DNA from: Mesorhizobium sp. 1M-11
GTDB taxonomy: Bacteria; Pseudomonadota; Alphaproteobacteria; Rhizobiales; Rhizobiaceae
Length of the DNA: 64,000 nucleotides
Reading direction: 5' to 3'
NCBI RefSeq assembly: GCF_001303895.1
Contig: NZ_LJSD01000075.1
Coordinates: 255,501-319,500 of the forward strand
In this document: positions 1 to 8,694 of the stretch, one piece after another
How the letters are laid out: each line of letters starts with the position of its first letter
Position numbering within the stretch: the stretch's first letter is position 1
Program-made: the position numbers and the translations under genes
Notes under the pieces: model-generated
What the model was told of the DNA's origin: nothing
The model's database searches: none
The model's input: the letters and a program-made list of their open reading frames with translations, nothing else

Positions 1-1
1 G

Positions 2-568
2 TTCGTCATCGTGGCGCTCGGCGAAACCTTGCTTGCAACGGGCGCAACGCTGGGGCGTGCGGAGGTATGGGAACCCGCCGTGCTTTCGGCCCTGCTCGCC
101 ACCTTCCTCGGCACGCTGGCGATGTGGTGGCTGTATTTCGGTACGTCGAGCAAGGACGCCACCGAAACCATCACCCATTCCGACGATCCTGGCCGGCTCG
201 GCGCCTATTTCCACTATATCCATGCCGTCCTGATCGGCGGGATCATCGCCACGGCCGTCGGCAACGACCTGGTGCTCGCCCACCCACATGACGGATTGAA
301 GACGGCCTATGCGCTGACACTGTGCGGCGGGCCGGCGATCTATCTTCTGGGCAGCGCCATCTACAAGAAGGTGGTGTATGGCACCGTGCCGGTTTCCCAC
401 ATAGCCGCTATCGCAGCGCTCGCGGCGCTGTTTCCCGTCGCATTCGGCGTGGATCTTCTGACCATGGGGCGGCTGACCACCATCGTCATGCTGGCCGCAA
501 GTCTCTGGGAGAACCGGTTGGCAAACCGACGCCGTGCAACACATGACGCCCAGAAAGCGATGCACTGA
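2..568 (+). CDS. Low temperature requirement protein A (LtrA)-like membrane protein, 5' truncated by window edge
   Basis: Only the C-terminal part (about 188 residues) lies in the window. The reading frame is open from base 2, with FVIVALGET in frame before the first possible internal GTG, so the true start is upstream. The FV-I-ALGET stretch and the following run of hydrophobic segments (four or five apparent membrane helices with short loops) resemble the C-terminal half of LtrA-family proteins, poorly characterised bacterial inner-membrane proteins of unknown transport or sensing role. It converges on the diguanylate cyclase, with a dispersed palindromic element between them. Family call from motif memory; function unknown. 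Confidence 0.75.
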   Translation, partial: FVIVALGETLLATGATLGRAEVWEPAVLSALLATFLGTLAMWWLYFGTSSKDATETITHSDDPGRLGAYFHYIHAVLIGGIIATAVGNDLVLAHPHDGLKTAYALTLCGGPAIYLLGSAIYKKVVYGTVPVSHIAAIAALAALFPVAFGVDLLTMGRLTTIVMLAASLWENRLANRRRATHDAQKAMH

Positions 569-592
569 GCTTGCTCGACGTGCGGCTCTCGA

Positions 593-691
593 GCGATCCC
601 AGGAAAAGTGTGTAACGGTTTTCCGTCCGGAATTGCGAATAAACAAAAGTTAGAGCGTTTCCGCGTTTCCGTGAAAAACGGAAACGCTCTA
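593..691 (+). repeat. Dispersed palindromic element, family A copy 1
   Basis: About 99 bp element carrying GGAAAAGTGTG, CGGTTTTCCGTCCGGAATTGCG and a terminal hairpin (AGAGCGTTTCCG with CGGAAACGCTCT, 12-bp arms). Related copies lie at 8594-8691, 24441-24530 (inverted) and 29953-30052. Here it lies between two convergent genes and could serve as their 3' hairpin. Confidence 0.85.
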
Positions 692-2569
692 GGCTCGCAT
701 GCGTTCGCTATCCTTGCCGCTGGCTCTACCGGCCATGGTGGCGGGCGCAATTGAGACACGGTTGCGGCCGTCCGACTTCGCCCGGTAGAGCGCCTTGTCC
801 GCGCGCTCCACCAGATGGCGCCAGTCGCGCGGTCCCCGCTTGCCGCAGGCGACGCCGAAGCTGGCAGTGATGGCAATCTGACGACCCTCGGAGAGGGTGA
901 ACCGATGGTCCTGCAACTTGCCGCGAATGGTTTCAGCGAGGTGCCCGGCCTGGTCGATGTCCGAACAGGAAAACAGCAGGGCGAATTCTTCACCGCCGAA
1001 ACGGGCTACGACACAATCGATCGGTACTTCCCGCTTCAGAAGCCTGGCCGTCTCGACCAACACGCGGTCACCCGCGAGATGGCCATGCGTATCGTTGATG
1101 CCCTTGAAGTGGTCTATGTCGATCATGATCAGACCCAGCGCATCCTCTGCCGGCAATCCATCGTCGCCATTCTGGGCGATGTAGTCCAGCGTACGCCGGT
1201 TCAGCACGCCGGTCAGACCATCCGTCTCCGCCTGCAATCGCAGCTCACTGGTCAGCGATGCGCGCTCACGCATGCGGCCCTGAAGCACGTCGATTGCATC
1301 GAACAAACGCGCCATTTCGCCCGCACCGCCGGGATCTGACCTGGCCGCAAGCGGGCGATCCTCCGCCAGACCGATAACCTCCTCGCGTGCCTGCAGCAAC
1401 GGGCGAAAAACGTCGCGCCGTACCGATAAAAGCACTCCAACCAGTACGCCAAGCACGATCGCGGTCGCCAGCGAGACGGTGGCGAGAAGTCGCAGCGCGG
1501 CATCGCGCTCGGCGGCGACCCTGGATACGGTTTTATCAAGAAAGGCTGTCCGATAATCCTCGACCGACTTCATGGTCGGCACAAAGGCTTTGGTCAATTC
1601 GACCGCAGTGATGGGATAATCGCTGGAATCCTTGCCCTGCTTGATGATCGCATCGACCATGTCCATGCCGATCCCGAAGAAGAGTGTATCGATGACCGCC
1701 TGGTTCCCGGCGAGGTCGGGCATGGCGTTGGGAGCCGTCTGGCCGCGCAGCATGTGCCAGATCTGGTTGATACGCCCCTGATCCCGGCGTGCATCGATGA
1801 TGTTTTCCAGCGGGATGCGCTGGCGCGTCGCAAGTGGCGCGATCACTTCAGAAGCTATGCGGCCGCCATATTCGCGCAGATCCGCCAGCATCTGGCCGAC
1901 GAGCACGGGCTCCGACAATCCACTGTCATGGCCGGTCAACTCATTCGCATGCCATGTCACCACCGCGCGAAAACGGTCCGAGGCGGCGAACATCGCTTCG
2001 ATGGCGTCCTGCATCGCGCGAAGCTTGGCCGGACCGCCCTGGACAGTTGCCGCACGATCGACTTTCGCCCTGGCTGCGGCCAGGCTTTCGGCGACGGCAT
2101 CGAGGAGTCCGGGCGGAATTGAATGGTCGTGGAGCAGGATCGGCACCTCCGGCTTTGCGGCGAGGCTGGCCAGCGCCGTGTCGCTGCGGGCGCGAAAATC
2201 AGCGAGCCGTTTCAAAGCAGTGCCGCTGGGATCCGACATCACATCATTGGCCGGACCGCGTTCAGCCGAAATGAAGTTCGCGGTATCGAGAATCTGGCGG
2301 AAATTCTGGATATCGTGATGGTTCTGTCTGGCCTCGGCGAAATCGTTCCAGGCACGCGACAAGATCATGGCGGCCAGCACGGCGGCACACAGAATGGCCA
2401 CGCCGATGCTCAGCGAAAGCTTTGGGTAGAGGCTTTGATCCCGGTTCGCGACACGCAGCTGTATCGCGCCGAAAGGCCATGTCCGGCCAGTACGGTTCCG
2501 AGGGCCAAATGCCGCCGTCGCGGCACCGGGGCTCGCCGCCTGCGTCTGCTGAGAACCAATGTTTGTCAT
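689..2569 (-). CDS. Membrane-anchored GGDEF diguanylate cyclase
   Basis: A 626-residue inner-membrane signalling enzyme expected to make cyclic di-GMP from two GTP. Seen: a membrane helix near residues 48-70, a long extracytoplasmic sensor region (about 75-355) I cannot assign to a family, a second helix near 363-386, a HAMP-like linker, then a GGDEF domain (about 445-605) with the active-site motif RFGGEEFALLF. The position where a product-inhibition site (RxxD) would sit reads VPID, so I see no canonical I-site. No EAL domain follows, so synthesis rather than degradation is expected. Monocistronic; the start at 2569 has no obvious Shine-Dalgarno and could be refined. The last bases overlap the end of the family A element. 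Confidence 0.93.
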   Translation of the reverse strand: MTNIGSQQTQAASPGAATAAFGPRNRTGRTWPFGAIQLRVANRDQSLYPKLSLSIGVAILCAAVLAAMILSRAWNDFAEARQNHHDIQNFRQILDTANFISAERGPANDVMSDPSGTALKRLADFRARSDTALASLAAKPEVPILLHDHSIPPGLLDAVAESLAAARAKVDRAATVQGGPAKLRAMQDAIEAMFAASDRFRAVVTWHANELTGHDSGLSEPVLVGQMLADLREYGGRIASEVIAPLATRQRIPLENIIDARRDQGRINQIWHMLRGQTAPNAMPDLAGNQAVIDTLFFGIGMDMVDAIIKQGKDSSDYPITAVELTKAFVPTMKSVEDYRTAFLDKTVSRVAAERDAALRLLATVSLATAIVLGVLVGVLLSVRRDVFRPLLQAREEVIGLAEDRPLAARSDPGGAGEMARLFDAIDVLQGRMRERASLTSELRLQAETDGLTGVLNRRTLDYIAQNGDDGLPAEDALGLIMIDIDHFKGINDTHGHLAGDRVLVETARLLKREVPIDCVVARFGGEEFALLFSCSDIDQAGHLAETIRGKLQDHRFTLSEGRQIAITASFGVACGKRGPRDWRHLVERADKALYRAKSDGRNRVSIAPATMAGRASGKDSERMRA

Positions 2570-2854
2570 CGAGGGAACGTCTGGAAGTGGACCTGTCTTG
2601 GTAGGCGTTTTAGCGACAGTCGCCTGCCGTTTGGTGAAGCCGATTGGTAAACCGGAATAAAACGGCCCAGGCGCTTTTTAATGGCGCAGATATATTTATC
2701 TCGTGAATTATATTCATGTTCTCATCGCTATCCTGGAGACCGCCCACATTGCGAACACCAATTGGTCACGAAATGACCCGGTAAGCGGCGGCCTCTGGAC
2801 TCATTGTCGTATTCTGTTGGCCGGCTAGCGGGGGCTAACCGGAAAGGGAAACCC

Positions 2855-3220
2855 ATGCACAAGGCTTTGTTGCTTGCGGCAAGCATTTCTTTCATCGGCG
2901 TCGTGGCGGCGAATGCTCAATCATCGTCGACGCCACAGACACCATCCAATCCCCCGGCAGCGGCACCGAGCGCCGCCCCGAAGATCCAGCGCATCAACGT
3001 GGTGGATGTCAGCGAATTGCCACAGGCAACGCAGAAACAGGTCGAGCAGGTGGTTGCGCAAGGCACGGATGACAGCCTCAAGCAATTGCGTAGCAATATC
3101 GATGCCGTTCCCGAGGCCAAGGCAGCCCTTAAGGCCAAGGGCTCGACCTCCGCACAGGTCGTTGCCACGAGCATGGGCCAGGATGGCACCTTGACGCTGA
3201 TCACGAAGAAAAACAGCTAG
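2855..3220 (+). CDS. Small secreted protein of unknown function
   Basis: A 121-residue protein with a clear signal peptide (MHKALLLAASISFIGVVAANA, cleavage expected around residue 21), a Pro/Ser/Ala-rich linker (about 23-45) and a mixed-charge domain containing VVDVSELPQATQKQV. Start chosen at the ATG at 2855 because the purine stretch GGAAAGGGAA lies just upstream and the signal peptide begins there; the frame extends to 2804 without a better site. A rho-independent terminator follows at 3245-3275, so it is a single-gene unit. The compact C-terminal part is not one I recognise; probably periplasmic. Confidence 0.75.
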   Translation: MHKALLLAASISFIGVVAANAQSSSTPQTPSNPPAAAPSAAPKIQRINVVDVSELPQATQKQVEQVVAQGTDDSLKQLRSNIDAVPEAKAALKAKGSTSAQVVATSMGQDGTLTLITKKNS

Positions 3221-3244
3221 AGCATTCTTGCTCGGACTGCACAG

Positions 3245-3275
3245 AACCCCGGCTCCAGCCGGGGTTTTCGTTTTG
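3245..3275 (+). terminator. Rho-independent terminator after the small secreted protein
   Basis: Hairpin AACCCCGGC / GCCGGGGTT with a four-base loop followed by TTCGTTTT. Confidence 0.85.
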
Positions 3276-3449
3276 AACCGGCCGGCACTGCAGGATTGAA
3301 GACATCGGCGCTTTCGATCCAAGGAAACACGTCCGATCCATGCACTTGCCACCGTCGCCGCCTTGCGGAAATATGCAGATGTTCAACCTGCGGCTGCGCA
3401 TGGTTCACTGCGTCGCGCGGGTATGCGTCGAACATCAGGAGAGATGTCC

Positions 3450-3803
3450 ATGGCAGACGACAGGCAAGAACGCATCCGGCAGCGCGCACACGAAATCTGG
3501 GAACGCGAGGGCAGGCCGCACGGCTCCCATGAACGCCACTGGCATCAGGCCGCGGGCGAGATCGAAGCCGAGGAGAGCAAGGGCAAGAAGCCGGCACGCA
3601 CAGCCGGCGCCAAACCTGCCAAGACCGTAGCTCCCGGCAAGGCACCCAAGCCAAAGGCGGCAGCGAAACCTGCCGCCAGGGCAGCTGCCACGGCGAAGGG
3701 CAGCGCTACGGCCAAGACCGCGAAACCGGTAGCGAAGGCCGCCGAGTCCAAGTCGACCGCCAAGAAGGCAGCCAAGCCGAAAACGCCTGCCAAGGCCGGA
3801 TAA
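3450..3803 (+). CDS. DUF2934 domain protein with Lys/Ala/Pro-rich tail
   Basis: 117 residues. The N-terminal 30 residues (RQERIRQRAHEIWEREGRP, then HGSHERHW) match DUF2934, a short helical domain common in Rhizobiales and of unknown role. The remainder (about 40-117) is low complexity, made of repeated AKP, KPAA, TAKT units, strongly basic and similar in composition to histone H1-type or SWIB-associated tails, which suggests nucleic-acid association (inference). The ATG at 3450 is preferred: AGGAGA at 3437-3442 sits 7 bases before it, whereas the ATG at 3444 would be too close. Confidence 0.8.
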   Translation: MADDRQERIRQRAHEIWEREGRPHGSHERHWHQAAGEIEAEESKGKKPARTAGAKPAKTVAPGKAPKPKAAAKPAARAAATAKGSATAKTAKPVAKAAESKSTAKKAAKPKTPAKAG

Positions 3804-4030
3804 GCCAGCGCCATCATTGCCGCTTGCAAGAACGCTTCGGGGGCCCAGCAAGGCCTTCGGGACACGCTGCTGTCATGACGTTTTGCTGAATCGGCCGTTA
3901 TGGGCCATGCCATCTGAACTGATGACATGGACGGATCGTTCGATCACATTCTTGCACGCAAATCGGCCCGCGTCAGAGCGGGATTAAGTGCCGGGAAAAA
4001 CGGAGAAATTCCCGCCCAAACGCCGTACGG

Positions 4031-4048
4031 CTTTCGCATGTGCGAAAG
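4031..4048. promoter_or_regulatory. 8-bp inverted repeat, possible regulator site
   Basis: CTTTCGCA, two bases, TGCGAAAG, a perfect 8-bp arm repeat 79 bp before the Rieske oxygenase start. It could be the target of a second regulator (for instance the AraC protein downstream), but nothing ties it to one. Confidence 0.4.
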
Positions 4049-4094
4049 TCTGAAATCCACAAGCCATTGCATTTCAATAATAAATATGCTTTTA

Positions 4095-4110
4095 TTGAAT
4101 GATTATTCAA
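4095..4110. promoter_or_regulatory. BetI-like operator, copy 1 (upstream of Rieske oxygenase)
   Basis: TTGAATGATTATTCAA, extending to 18 bp as ATTGAAT / ATTCAAT, ends 16 bases before the ATG of the Rieske gene, where it would cover the core promoter or transcript start. It matches the dyads at 10200-10215 and 35304-35319. The TTGA...TTCAA layout resembles what I recall of BetI operators (TetR family, betaine response). Confidence 0.7.
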
Positions 4111-4126
4111 TAAGAAAGCACGTATT

Positions 4127-5329
4127 ATGAACCCACATTTTCGCGATGTGGCGGTCCCCAACGATTGGGACCGCAGCGGCTTGCCAGGTTGGGCCTACCA
4201 TTCCGACGCGCTGCTGGAACTGGAGAAGGAACACCTGTTCCGCACCCATTGGCAGATCGCCGGCCACGTCTCCGACGTGCCCAATCCCGGCGATTATCTG
4301 ACCATGGACGTGGTCGGGGAGCGCGCGCTGATCGTGCGCGGCAAGGACGGCATCGTGCGCGGTTTCCATAATCTGTGCCGGCATCGCGGCAGCCGCGTGG
4401 TGGCCGACAACCAGGGCCATTGCGCCAACGCGCTGGTCTGCCCTTTCCATGGCTGGGTCTACAATCTCGACGGCACGTTGCGCGGCGCCGCCCGCCCGCG
4501 CTCCTTTCCCGAGCTGGACAAGACCGAATTCGGCCTGAAGCCGCTCGACCTGGAGATCTGGATGGGTTTCATTTTCATCCGTTTCCGCGATAGCGGACCA
4601 CAACCTGCCGTGGCCGAGCTGCTGAGGCCGATCGAGACGGAGTTCGCGCCCTACCGCGCCGCCGAGATGGTGCCCTCATGGGGCATCTGGACACAGAAAA
4701 GTCCGGTGAACTGGAAATCGGTGCGCGACGTCGACAATGAGGGCTATCACGTCGCCATGGCGCATCCGGCGCTGCAGGATCTTTATGGCTCGACTTACTA
4801 CGACGAGCCGTTCGTCAATGGGCTTTCACGCTCCTTCGCCACTTACAATCCGCATGCCGGCCGCCGCTGGAGCGTGAAGAACTATGTGCGTATCGCCCCG
4901 GAACCGCAGCACCTGCCCGATGCGCAGAAGAAGGCCTGGATCTACTACAGCCTGTTCCCCAACTCGGTGATCTCGGTGACGCCGGAATCGGTGCAGTTCT
5001 ACCAGGAGTTCCCGCTGTCGACCGGCGAGACGCTGCTGCGCGGCGCCATCTACCGCTACGCCGATGAGAGCCGGGAACAGGCCGCGGCGCGCTACCTCGC
5101 CTTCCGCATAGACCGCGACACCATGGCCGAGGACGTGCAGCTTTCGGTCTGGTCGAACGAATCCATGCTGTCGGAGGCTTTTGCCGGCTTCTATCTGTCC
5201 GACCTCGAATATGGCGTACGCACACACCACGATCATCTGCGGCAGCGACTGCCGGTGCTGTCGCTCGAAACCCAGCCGGCCGAGAAAGACATGGCAGCCC
5301 TCAACGACGCCCTGCTCAGCCGCGCATAG
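4127..5329 (+). CDS. Rieske non-haem iron oxygenase, alpha subunit (amine/betaine-type, substrate unknown)
   Basis: A 400-residue ring-hydroxylating-type oxygenase alpha subunit. The N-terminal Rieske 2Fe-2S ligands are visible as LCRHRG (about residue 83) and CPFHGW (about 103). The catalytic domain carries NWKSVRDVDNEGYHVAMAHP, i.e. the Asp-x-x-N-E-x-Y-H-x4-H-P signature with the two iron histidines and bridging Asp. Size and signature fit the monooxygenase group that includes glycine betaine, stachydrine and carnitine oxygenases, in which methylamine N-demethylation or C-N cleavage is typical; which substrate applies here cannot be read. No ferredoxin reductase partner is in the window. 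The BetI-like dyad upstream (4095-4110) ties it to the amine cluster at 35-40 kb. Confidence 0.88.
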   Translation: MNPHFRDVAVPNDWDRSGLPGWAYHSDALLELEKEHLFRTHWQIAGHVSDVPNPGDYLTMDVVGERALIVRGKDGIVRGFHNLCRHRGSRVVADNQGHCANALVCPFHGWVYNLDGTLRGAARPRSFPELDKTEFGLKPLDLEIWMGFIFIRFRDSGPQPAVAELLRPIETEFAPYRAAEMVPSWGIWTQKSPVNWKSVRDVDNEGYHVAMAHPALQDLYGSTYYDEPFVNGLSRSFATYNPHAGRRWSVKNYVRIAPEPQHLPDAQKKAWIYYSLFPNSVISVTPESVQFYQEFPLSTGETLLRGAIYRYADESREQAAARYLAFRIDRDTMAEDVQLSVWSNESMLSEAFAGFYLSDLEYGVRTHHDHLRQRLPVLSLETQPAEKDMAALNDALLSRA

Positions 5330-5371
5330 CAGGAGCCTGGCGGCCTTCAATCCTCCGGATGTAAACTCGAC

Positions 5372-6238
5372 TTACGACCGCAACCTGAATCTCGTCCGGT
5401 AGTCGCGAGGCGACATGCCGCGCAGGCGCCGGAAGTGCCGGTTGAAATTCGCGAGCGAACCGTAGCCGACGGCGCTCGCGATATGCTGGATCGGCTGGCT
5501 TGTCCCCGACAGGCGCGCACAGGCATCGCCGATGCGCAGCCGGATGATGTAGTCGGAAATCGTCGCGCGCATGTGCCGGCGAAACAGCCTGTGCGTTCCC
5601 GAAACGCTGAGCGCGGCAATGCCGGCAAGTTCCTCCAGGCGGATCTCCTGCGCGTAGGATTGGTGGATATGGGTCAGCACGCGGTCGATACGCCCACTTC
5701 CCGCATCCCGCTCGATCGGCACCAGGGCCTCGCTGGAAAGCGGCTCGGCTTCGGCATCGTCCGCCAGCCTGCTGAGGATGGCGAGCATGGCGAGCAGCCG
5801 CTGCGGCGCGGGCAATTCGAACAGCCGCTTGAAGTCGTCGGCCAGCGCGATCGCCGATGCCGTCGAGAAGCACAGGCCGGTGCCGGCTCTGGCGACAAGC
5901 GCGGCGACTGCGCCAAGTTCCACCGAAGCACTGGTGATCGCTTCGATCCATTCCTGGCGGAACCACACCACCAGCGCGACATGCGGCAAGGCCGGATCCA
6001 GTTTTTCCGAAGACGACCATGTGTGCGGCAGGTTAGCACCGACCAGGACCAGATCGATGCCGTCGAAGGTTCCGACATGATCACCGATGAAACGATGACC
6101 GCGCGAGTTCAGCGTCAGGGTCAGTTCGAGCTCGGGATGATGGTGCCACTGAAACGGAATGCCGTCGTCGAGCCGGCGGTTCAACATACTCCAGGAGGCG
6201 TCCGGGCTGGCTGGCACATGTTCGAGATAGGGCTTCAT
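5372..6238 (-). CDS. AraC-family transcriptional regulator
   Basis: 288 residues: an N-terminal cupin-like ligand domain (WHHHPELELTLTLNSRGHRFIGDHVG, about 30-60) and a C-terminal double helix-turn-helix (IRLEELAGIAALSVSGTHRLFRRH ... IQHIASAVGYGSLANFNRHFRRLRG). It is transcribed divergently from the phytanoyl-CoA-dioxygenase-like gene with a 129-bp shared promoter region, so it probably controls that gene and perhaps itself. Start placed at the ATG at 6238 (MKPYLEHVP); 6259 is also possible. It converges on the Rieske gene with a 42-bp gap. Confidence 0.88.
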   Translation of the reverse strand: MKPYLEHVPASPDASWSMLNRRLDDGIPFQWHHHPELELTLTLNSRGHRFIGDHVGTFDGIDLVLVGANLPHTWSSSEKLDPALPHVALVVWFRQEWIEAITSASVELGAVAALVARAGTGLCFSTASAIALADDFKRLFELPAPQRLLAMLAILSRLADDAEAEPLSSEALVPIERDAGSGRIDRVLTHIHQSYAQEIRLEELAGIAALSVSGTHRLFRRHMRATISDYIIRLRIGDACARLSGTSQPIQHIASAVGYGSLANFNRHFRRLRGMSPRDYRTRFRLRS

Positions 6239-6367
6239 ACGGCGCTGATTATCTCCCAAACGCCAGAATAGTATCGGAAATTGCCGGTGCAGTACAACAT
6301 CGCTTGGCCAGCTTCTCTATTCTTCCGCTCAAGCCCTTCATCGGGCGCCAGCCAGGGAGAGAACGCC

Positions 6368-7300
6368 ATGCAAGCAGCCGCCGTGAAAGACCACCACCCG
6401 ACCACCTCGATGACGACGCAGTTGAAGGACATCGAGAAGACGTTGCCGCTACGCGTACTTTCGCAGGACGATTGGCAGCACTGGATCACCAATGGCTACG
6501 TGATCGTGCGCCAGGCTGTGCCGGCCGAGAACGTCAAGCGGCTGGTGGACCTCCTGTGGCGGTTCGACGAGAAGGACCCGACCGATCCTTCCACCTGGTA
6601 TGCGCCGCAGCGGCGCGAGCACAAGATGAAGGAGCTCAACAACACCGGCATGCTGGAAATCTACAATCACCAGTATCTCTGGGACAATCGCATGGAGCGG
6701 CGCATCTACGATGCCTTCGTCGACATCTGGGACCGTGAGGATCTGTGGGTGACGATCGACCGCGCCAACCTGAACCCGCCGAAGAAGGTCAAGGGCAATC
6801 CCAACGGCTTCATTCACTGGGATGTCGACACCTCTATCCGCCCGCTGCCGATCGGTGTGCAGGGCGTGCTCAGCCTGCAGAAACAGGACGGCGACGTCGG
6901 CGGCTTCCAATGCGTACCGAAGCTCTTCTCCGATTTCGAGGCCTGGGAGAAGACCCAGCCTGCCGATCGCGACCCGATGCATCCCGACATGACCGGCCAG
7001 GCAACGGTCAACATCGAGATGGAGGCCGGCGACCTGATGATCTTTAACTCGCTGCTTGCGCATGGCGTACGCCCGAACCATTCCGACAACCGCGTGCGCA
7101 TGGCCCAGTACATTTCCATGCACCCTGCCGAGTGGGACAATCAGGCGGAACGCCAGGAACGCATCCGGCTGTGGCGTGAACTCGACCATCCACAGCGCGA
7201 CGCCTTCCCGGGCGACCCGCGCGAATGGGAAAAGCACAATGCCGCGACTGCGACCCTGACCCCGCTCGGCGAGAAGCTGCTCGGCCAGGTACCGTGGTAG
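6368..7300 (+). CDS. Phytanoyl-CoA dioxygenase (PhyH) family Fe(II)/2-oxoglutarate oxygenase
   Basis: 310 residues. The iron-binding facial triad is visible: FIHWDVDTS (His and Asp, about 150) and a distal His in LAHGVRPNHSDNRVR (about 225-240), where the Arg would bind 2-oxoglutarate. Family members hydroxylate small acids, amino acids or phosphonates; the substrate here is unknown. The start at 6368 is preceded by AGGGAGA. Its divergent AraC partner and the nearby Rieske oxygenase, aminotransferase and ABC importer suggest a second oxidative step in the same catabolic region (inference). No BetI-like dyad precedes it, so it may answer to AraC rather than to the TetR regulon. Confidence 0.85.
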   Translation: MQAAAVKDHHPTTSMTTQLKDIEKTLPLRVLSQDDWQHWITNGYVIVRQAVPAENVKRLVDLLWRFDEKDPTDPSTWYAPQRREHKMKELNNTGMLEIYNHQYLWDNRMERRIYDAFVDIWDREDLWVTIDRANLNPPKKVKGNPNGFIHWDVDTSIRPLPIGVQGVLSLQKQDGDVGGFQCVPKLFSDFEAWEKTQPADRDPMHPDMTGQATVNIEMEAGDLMIFNSLLAHGVRPNHSDNRVRMAQYISMHPAEWDNQAERQERIRLWRELDHPQRDAFPGDPREWEKHNAATATLTPLGEKLLGQVPW

Positions 7301-7311
7301 GTTTTTGATAG

Positions 7312-7338
7312 GCCCCCTTCCTCTCCCCAGAAGGGGGC
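7312..7338. terminator. Hairpin after the PhyH-family gene
   Basis: GCCCCCTTC / GAAGGGGGC with a 9-base loop, 12 bases past the stop codon. No clear T-tract follows, so it may be an attenuating or RNA-stabilising hairpin. Confidence 0.5.
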
Positions 7339-7403
7339 TATCCTGAATTTCTGGCTCAATGTGTTTGGCTGTAACGGCATGGGGCTTCGCGCTAGAAGCG
7401 ACC

Positions 7404-8291
7404 ATGACCGCACCGGCAGGCTTATCTCCGCAGACCAGAGGCATCCTCCTGATGGCCGCGGTGGCCTTTGCCATCCAGATCGTCGACGGATTGGCAAAAT
7501 ATCTGAGTGCCGACTATTCGCCGCTCTTCATCGGCTGGGCGCGTTACGCGGTGGCGTCGATCATCGTGCTGCCCTATGCCTTCGCGCGCCATGGCCGGCA
7601 CGTGTTTCCTTCTGAACGGCTCGGCGCGCACATGCTGCGCACAATCCTTCTGGTGACAGCGATGTCGCTGTATTTTGTCGCCATCACCTTCATTCCGCTG
7701 GCGACCGCCATCAGTGCCTATTTCATCGCACCGATCATCGGCATGGTGCTGTCGGTCATCATCCTCAAGGAGCGCATGACGCCGGTGAAGGGGATCAGCC
7801 TGGTGCTCGGTTTCGCCGGCGCCATGGTGATCCTGCAGCCGGGCAGCGCGATCGAACCTGGCATTCTCCTGGCGCTTGCTTCAGGCCTCTCCTTCGCCTT
7901 CTATATGATTGTCACCCGCAAGGCCGCGCTGGAAAGCGATCCGCTCAAGACGCTCGCTTTCCAATGCGCCTTCGGCGCGCTGATCCTGCTGCCGCAGGCG
8001 CTGTACACCTGGTCGGCACCGGCCTGGACGGACCTCGTCTTTTTCGCCGGGCTCGGCATCTTCTCGCTGATCGGTCATTTCATGCTGATCGTCGCCTTCC
8101 GGCTTGCCGAAACATCGGTGCTGGCGCCGCTTGTCTATCTGGAGCTCGTGGGCGCCGCCGTCATCGGCTATGTCGCCTTCAACGAAGTTCCTGGCCCAGC
8201 CACCATCGCCGGCGCGGGCCTCATCGTCCTGGCCGGCCTGATCCTGCTCTGGCAGAGCAAGATCGTCAGCGTCGAAGAGCCGGCCGCCTAG
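7404..8291 (+). CDS. EamA-family (DMT superfamily) transporter
   Basis: 295 residues with ten hydrophobic segments in two repeats of the EamA type (first repeat ends near AISAYFIAPIIGMVLSVIILKERMT, second near LVYLELVGAAVIGYVAFNEVPG). These inner-membrane carriers usually export amino acids or metabolites. The ATG at 7404 is used because the first membrane helix begins shortly after; the frame extends to 7359. It lies downstream of the PhyH gene on the same strand, separated by a hairpin. Cargo unknown; export of an intermediate of the neighbouring pathway is a guess. Confidence 0.88.
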   Translation: MTAPAGLSPQTRGILLMAAVAFAIQIVDGLAKYLSADYSPLFIGWARYAVASIIVLPYAFARHGRHVFPSERLGAHMLRTILLVTAMSLYFVAITFIPLATAISAYFIAPIIGMVLSVIILKERMTPVKGISLVLGFAGAMVILQPGSAIEPGILLALASGLSFAFYMIVTRKAALESDPLKTLAFQCAFGALILLPQALYTWSAPAWTDLVFFAGLGIFSLIGHFMLIVAFRLAETSVLAPLVYLELVGAAVIGYVAFNEVPGPATIAGAGLIVLAGLILLWQSKIVSVEEPAA

Positions 8292-8384
8292 GAATAGCCG
8301 GGCCCAAATACCCGCCGGCGAAGGGATCCACAAACGCTGCCTGCCATGCCATATTCGGGCACCTCGCAAGGAGACGACGGCGCC

Positions 8385-8594
8385 ATGAACGCATGGTTCT
8401 ACCTGCTGATCCCCTTCGCAATTGTCGTCGCGATCTTCCTCGGCATCAGATTCCGCAATTCAAGTCGCCGGTTCATGGTGCCGCTCGTCGGCGGCTCCCT
8501 GGTGCCCGGCGATGGCGGAGCGCATTTCGGCGGCGACCACCATTCCGGTGGCAGTCATGGTGGTGGCGACAGCGGAGGTGGCGGCGACGGCTAA
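8385..8594 (+). CDS. Small single-span membrane protein with Gly/His-rich tail
   Basis: 69 residues: one membrane helix (NAWFYLLIPFAIVVAIFLGI), a short basic stretch (RFRNSSRRF) and a C-terminal tail rich in Gly, His, Ser and Asp (HFGGDHHSGGSHGGGDSGGGGDG). The start at 8385 follows AAGGAG at 8369-8374, which argues that it is translated. The His/Asp-rich tail could bind metal (inference). No family recognised. Its stop codon abuts a family A element. Confidence 0.6.
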   Translation: MNAWFYLLIPFAIVVAIFLGIRFRNSSRRFMVPLVGGSLVPGDGGAHFGGDHHSGGSHGGGDSGGGGDG

Positions 8595-8691
8595 AGCAAT
8601 TCCAGCAAAAAATGCGCATCGGTTTTGCGTCCGGAATTACGCAAAACAAAAAAGTTAGAGCGTCTCTGCCGATAAACGCGGAAACGCTCCA
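8594..8691 (+). repeat. Dispersed palindromic element, family A copy 2 (degenerate)
   Basis: Begins AGCAATTCCAG, contains CGGTTTTGCGTCCGGAATTACGC and ends GTTAGAGCG...CGGAAACGCTCC. The 5' hairpin arm is mutated relative to copies 1, 3 and 4. It lies between convergent genes and starts on the last base of a stop codon. Confidence 0.8.
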
Positions 8692-8694
8692 ACG

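Larger units (their letters stand above)
3804..4126. other. Intergenic region upstream of the Rieske oxygenase gene
   Basis: No convincing gene. The last 60 bases are A+T rich and carry the 16-bp dyad at 4095-4110. A separate inverted repeat, CTTTCGCA / TGCGAAAG, lies at 4031-4048. The rest shows nothing I can assign. Confidence 0.6.

Noticed and set aside
593..691. Treating family A repeats as insertion sequences or CRISPR repeats
   Set aside because: They carry no open frame, no target duplications and are not arrayed; they are single intergenic hairpin elements.
4127..5329. Naming the Rieske protein gbcA, stc2 or cntA
   Set aside because: The family signature is visible but nothing in the sequence fixes the substrate, and no matching reductase is present.
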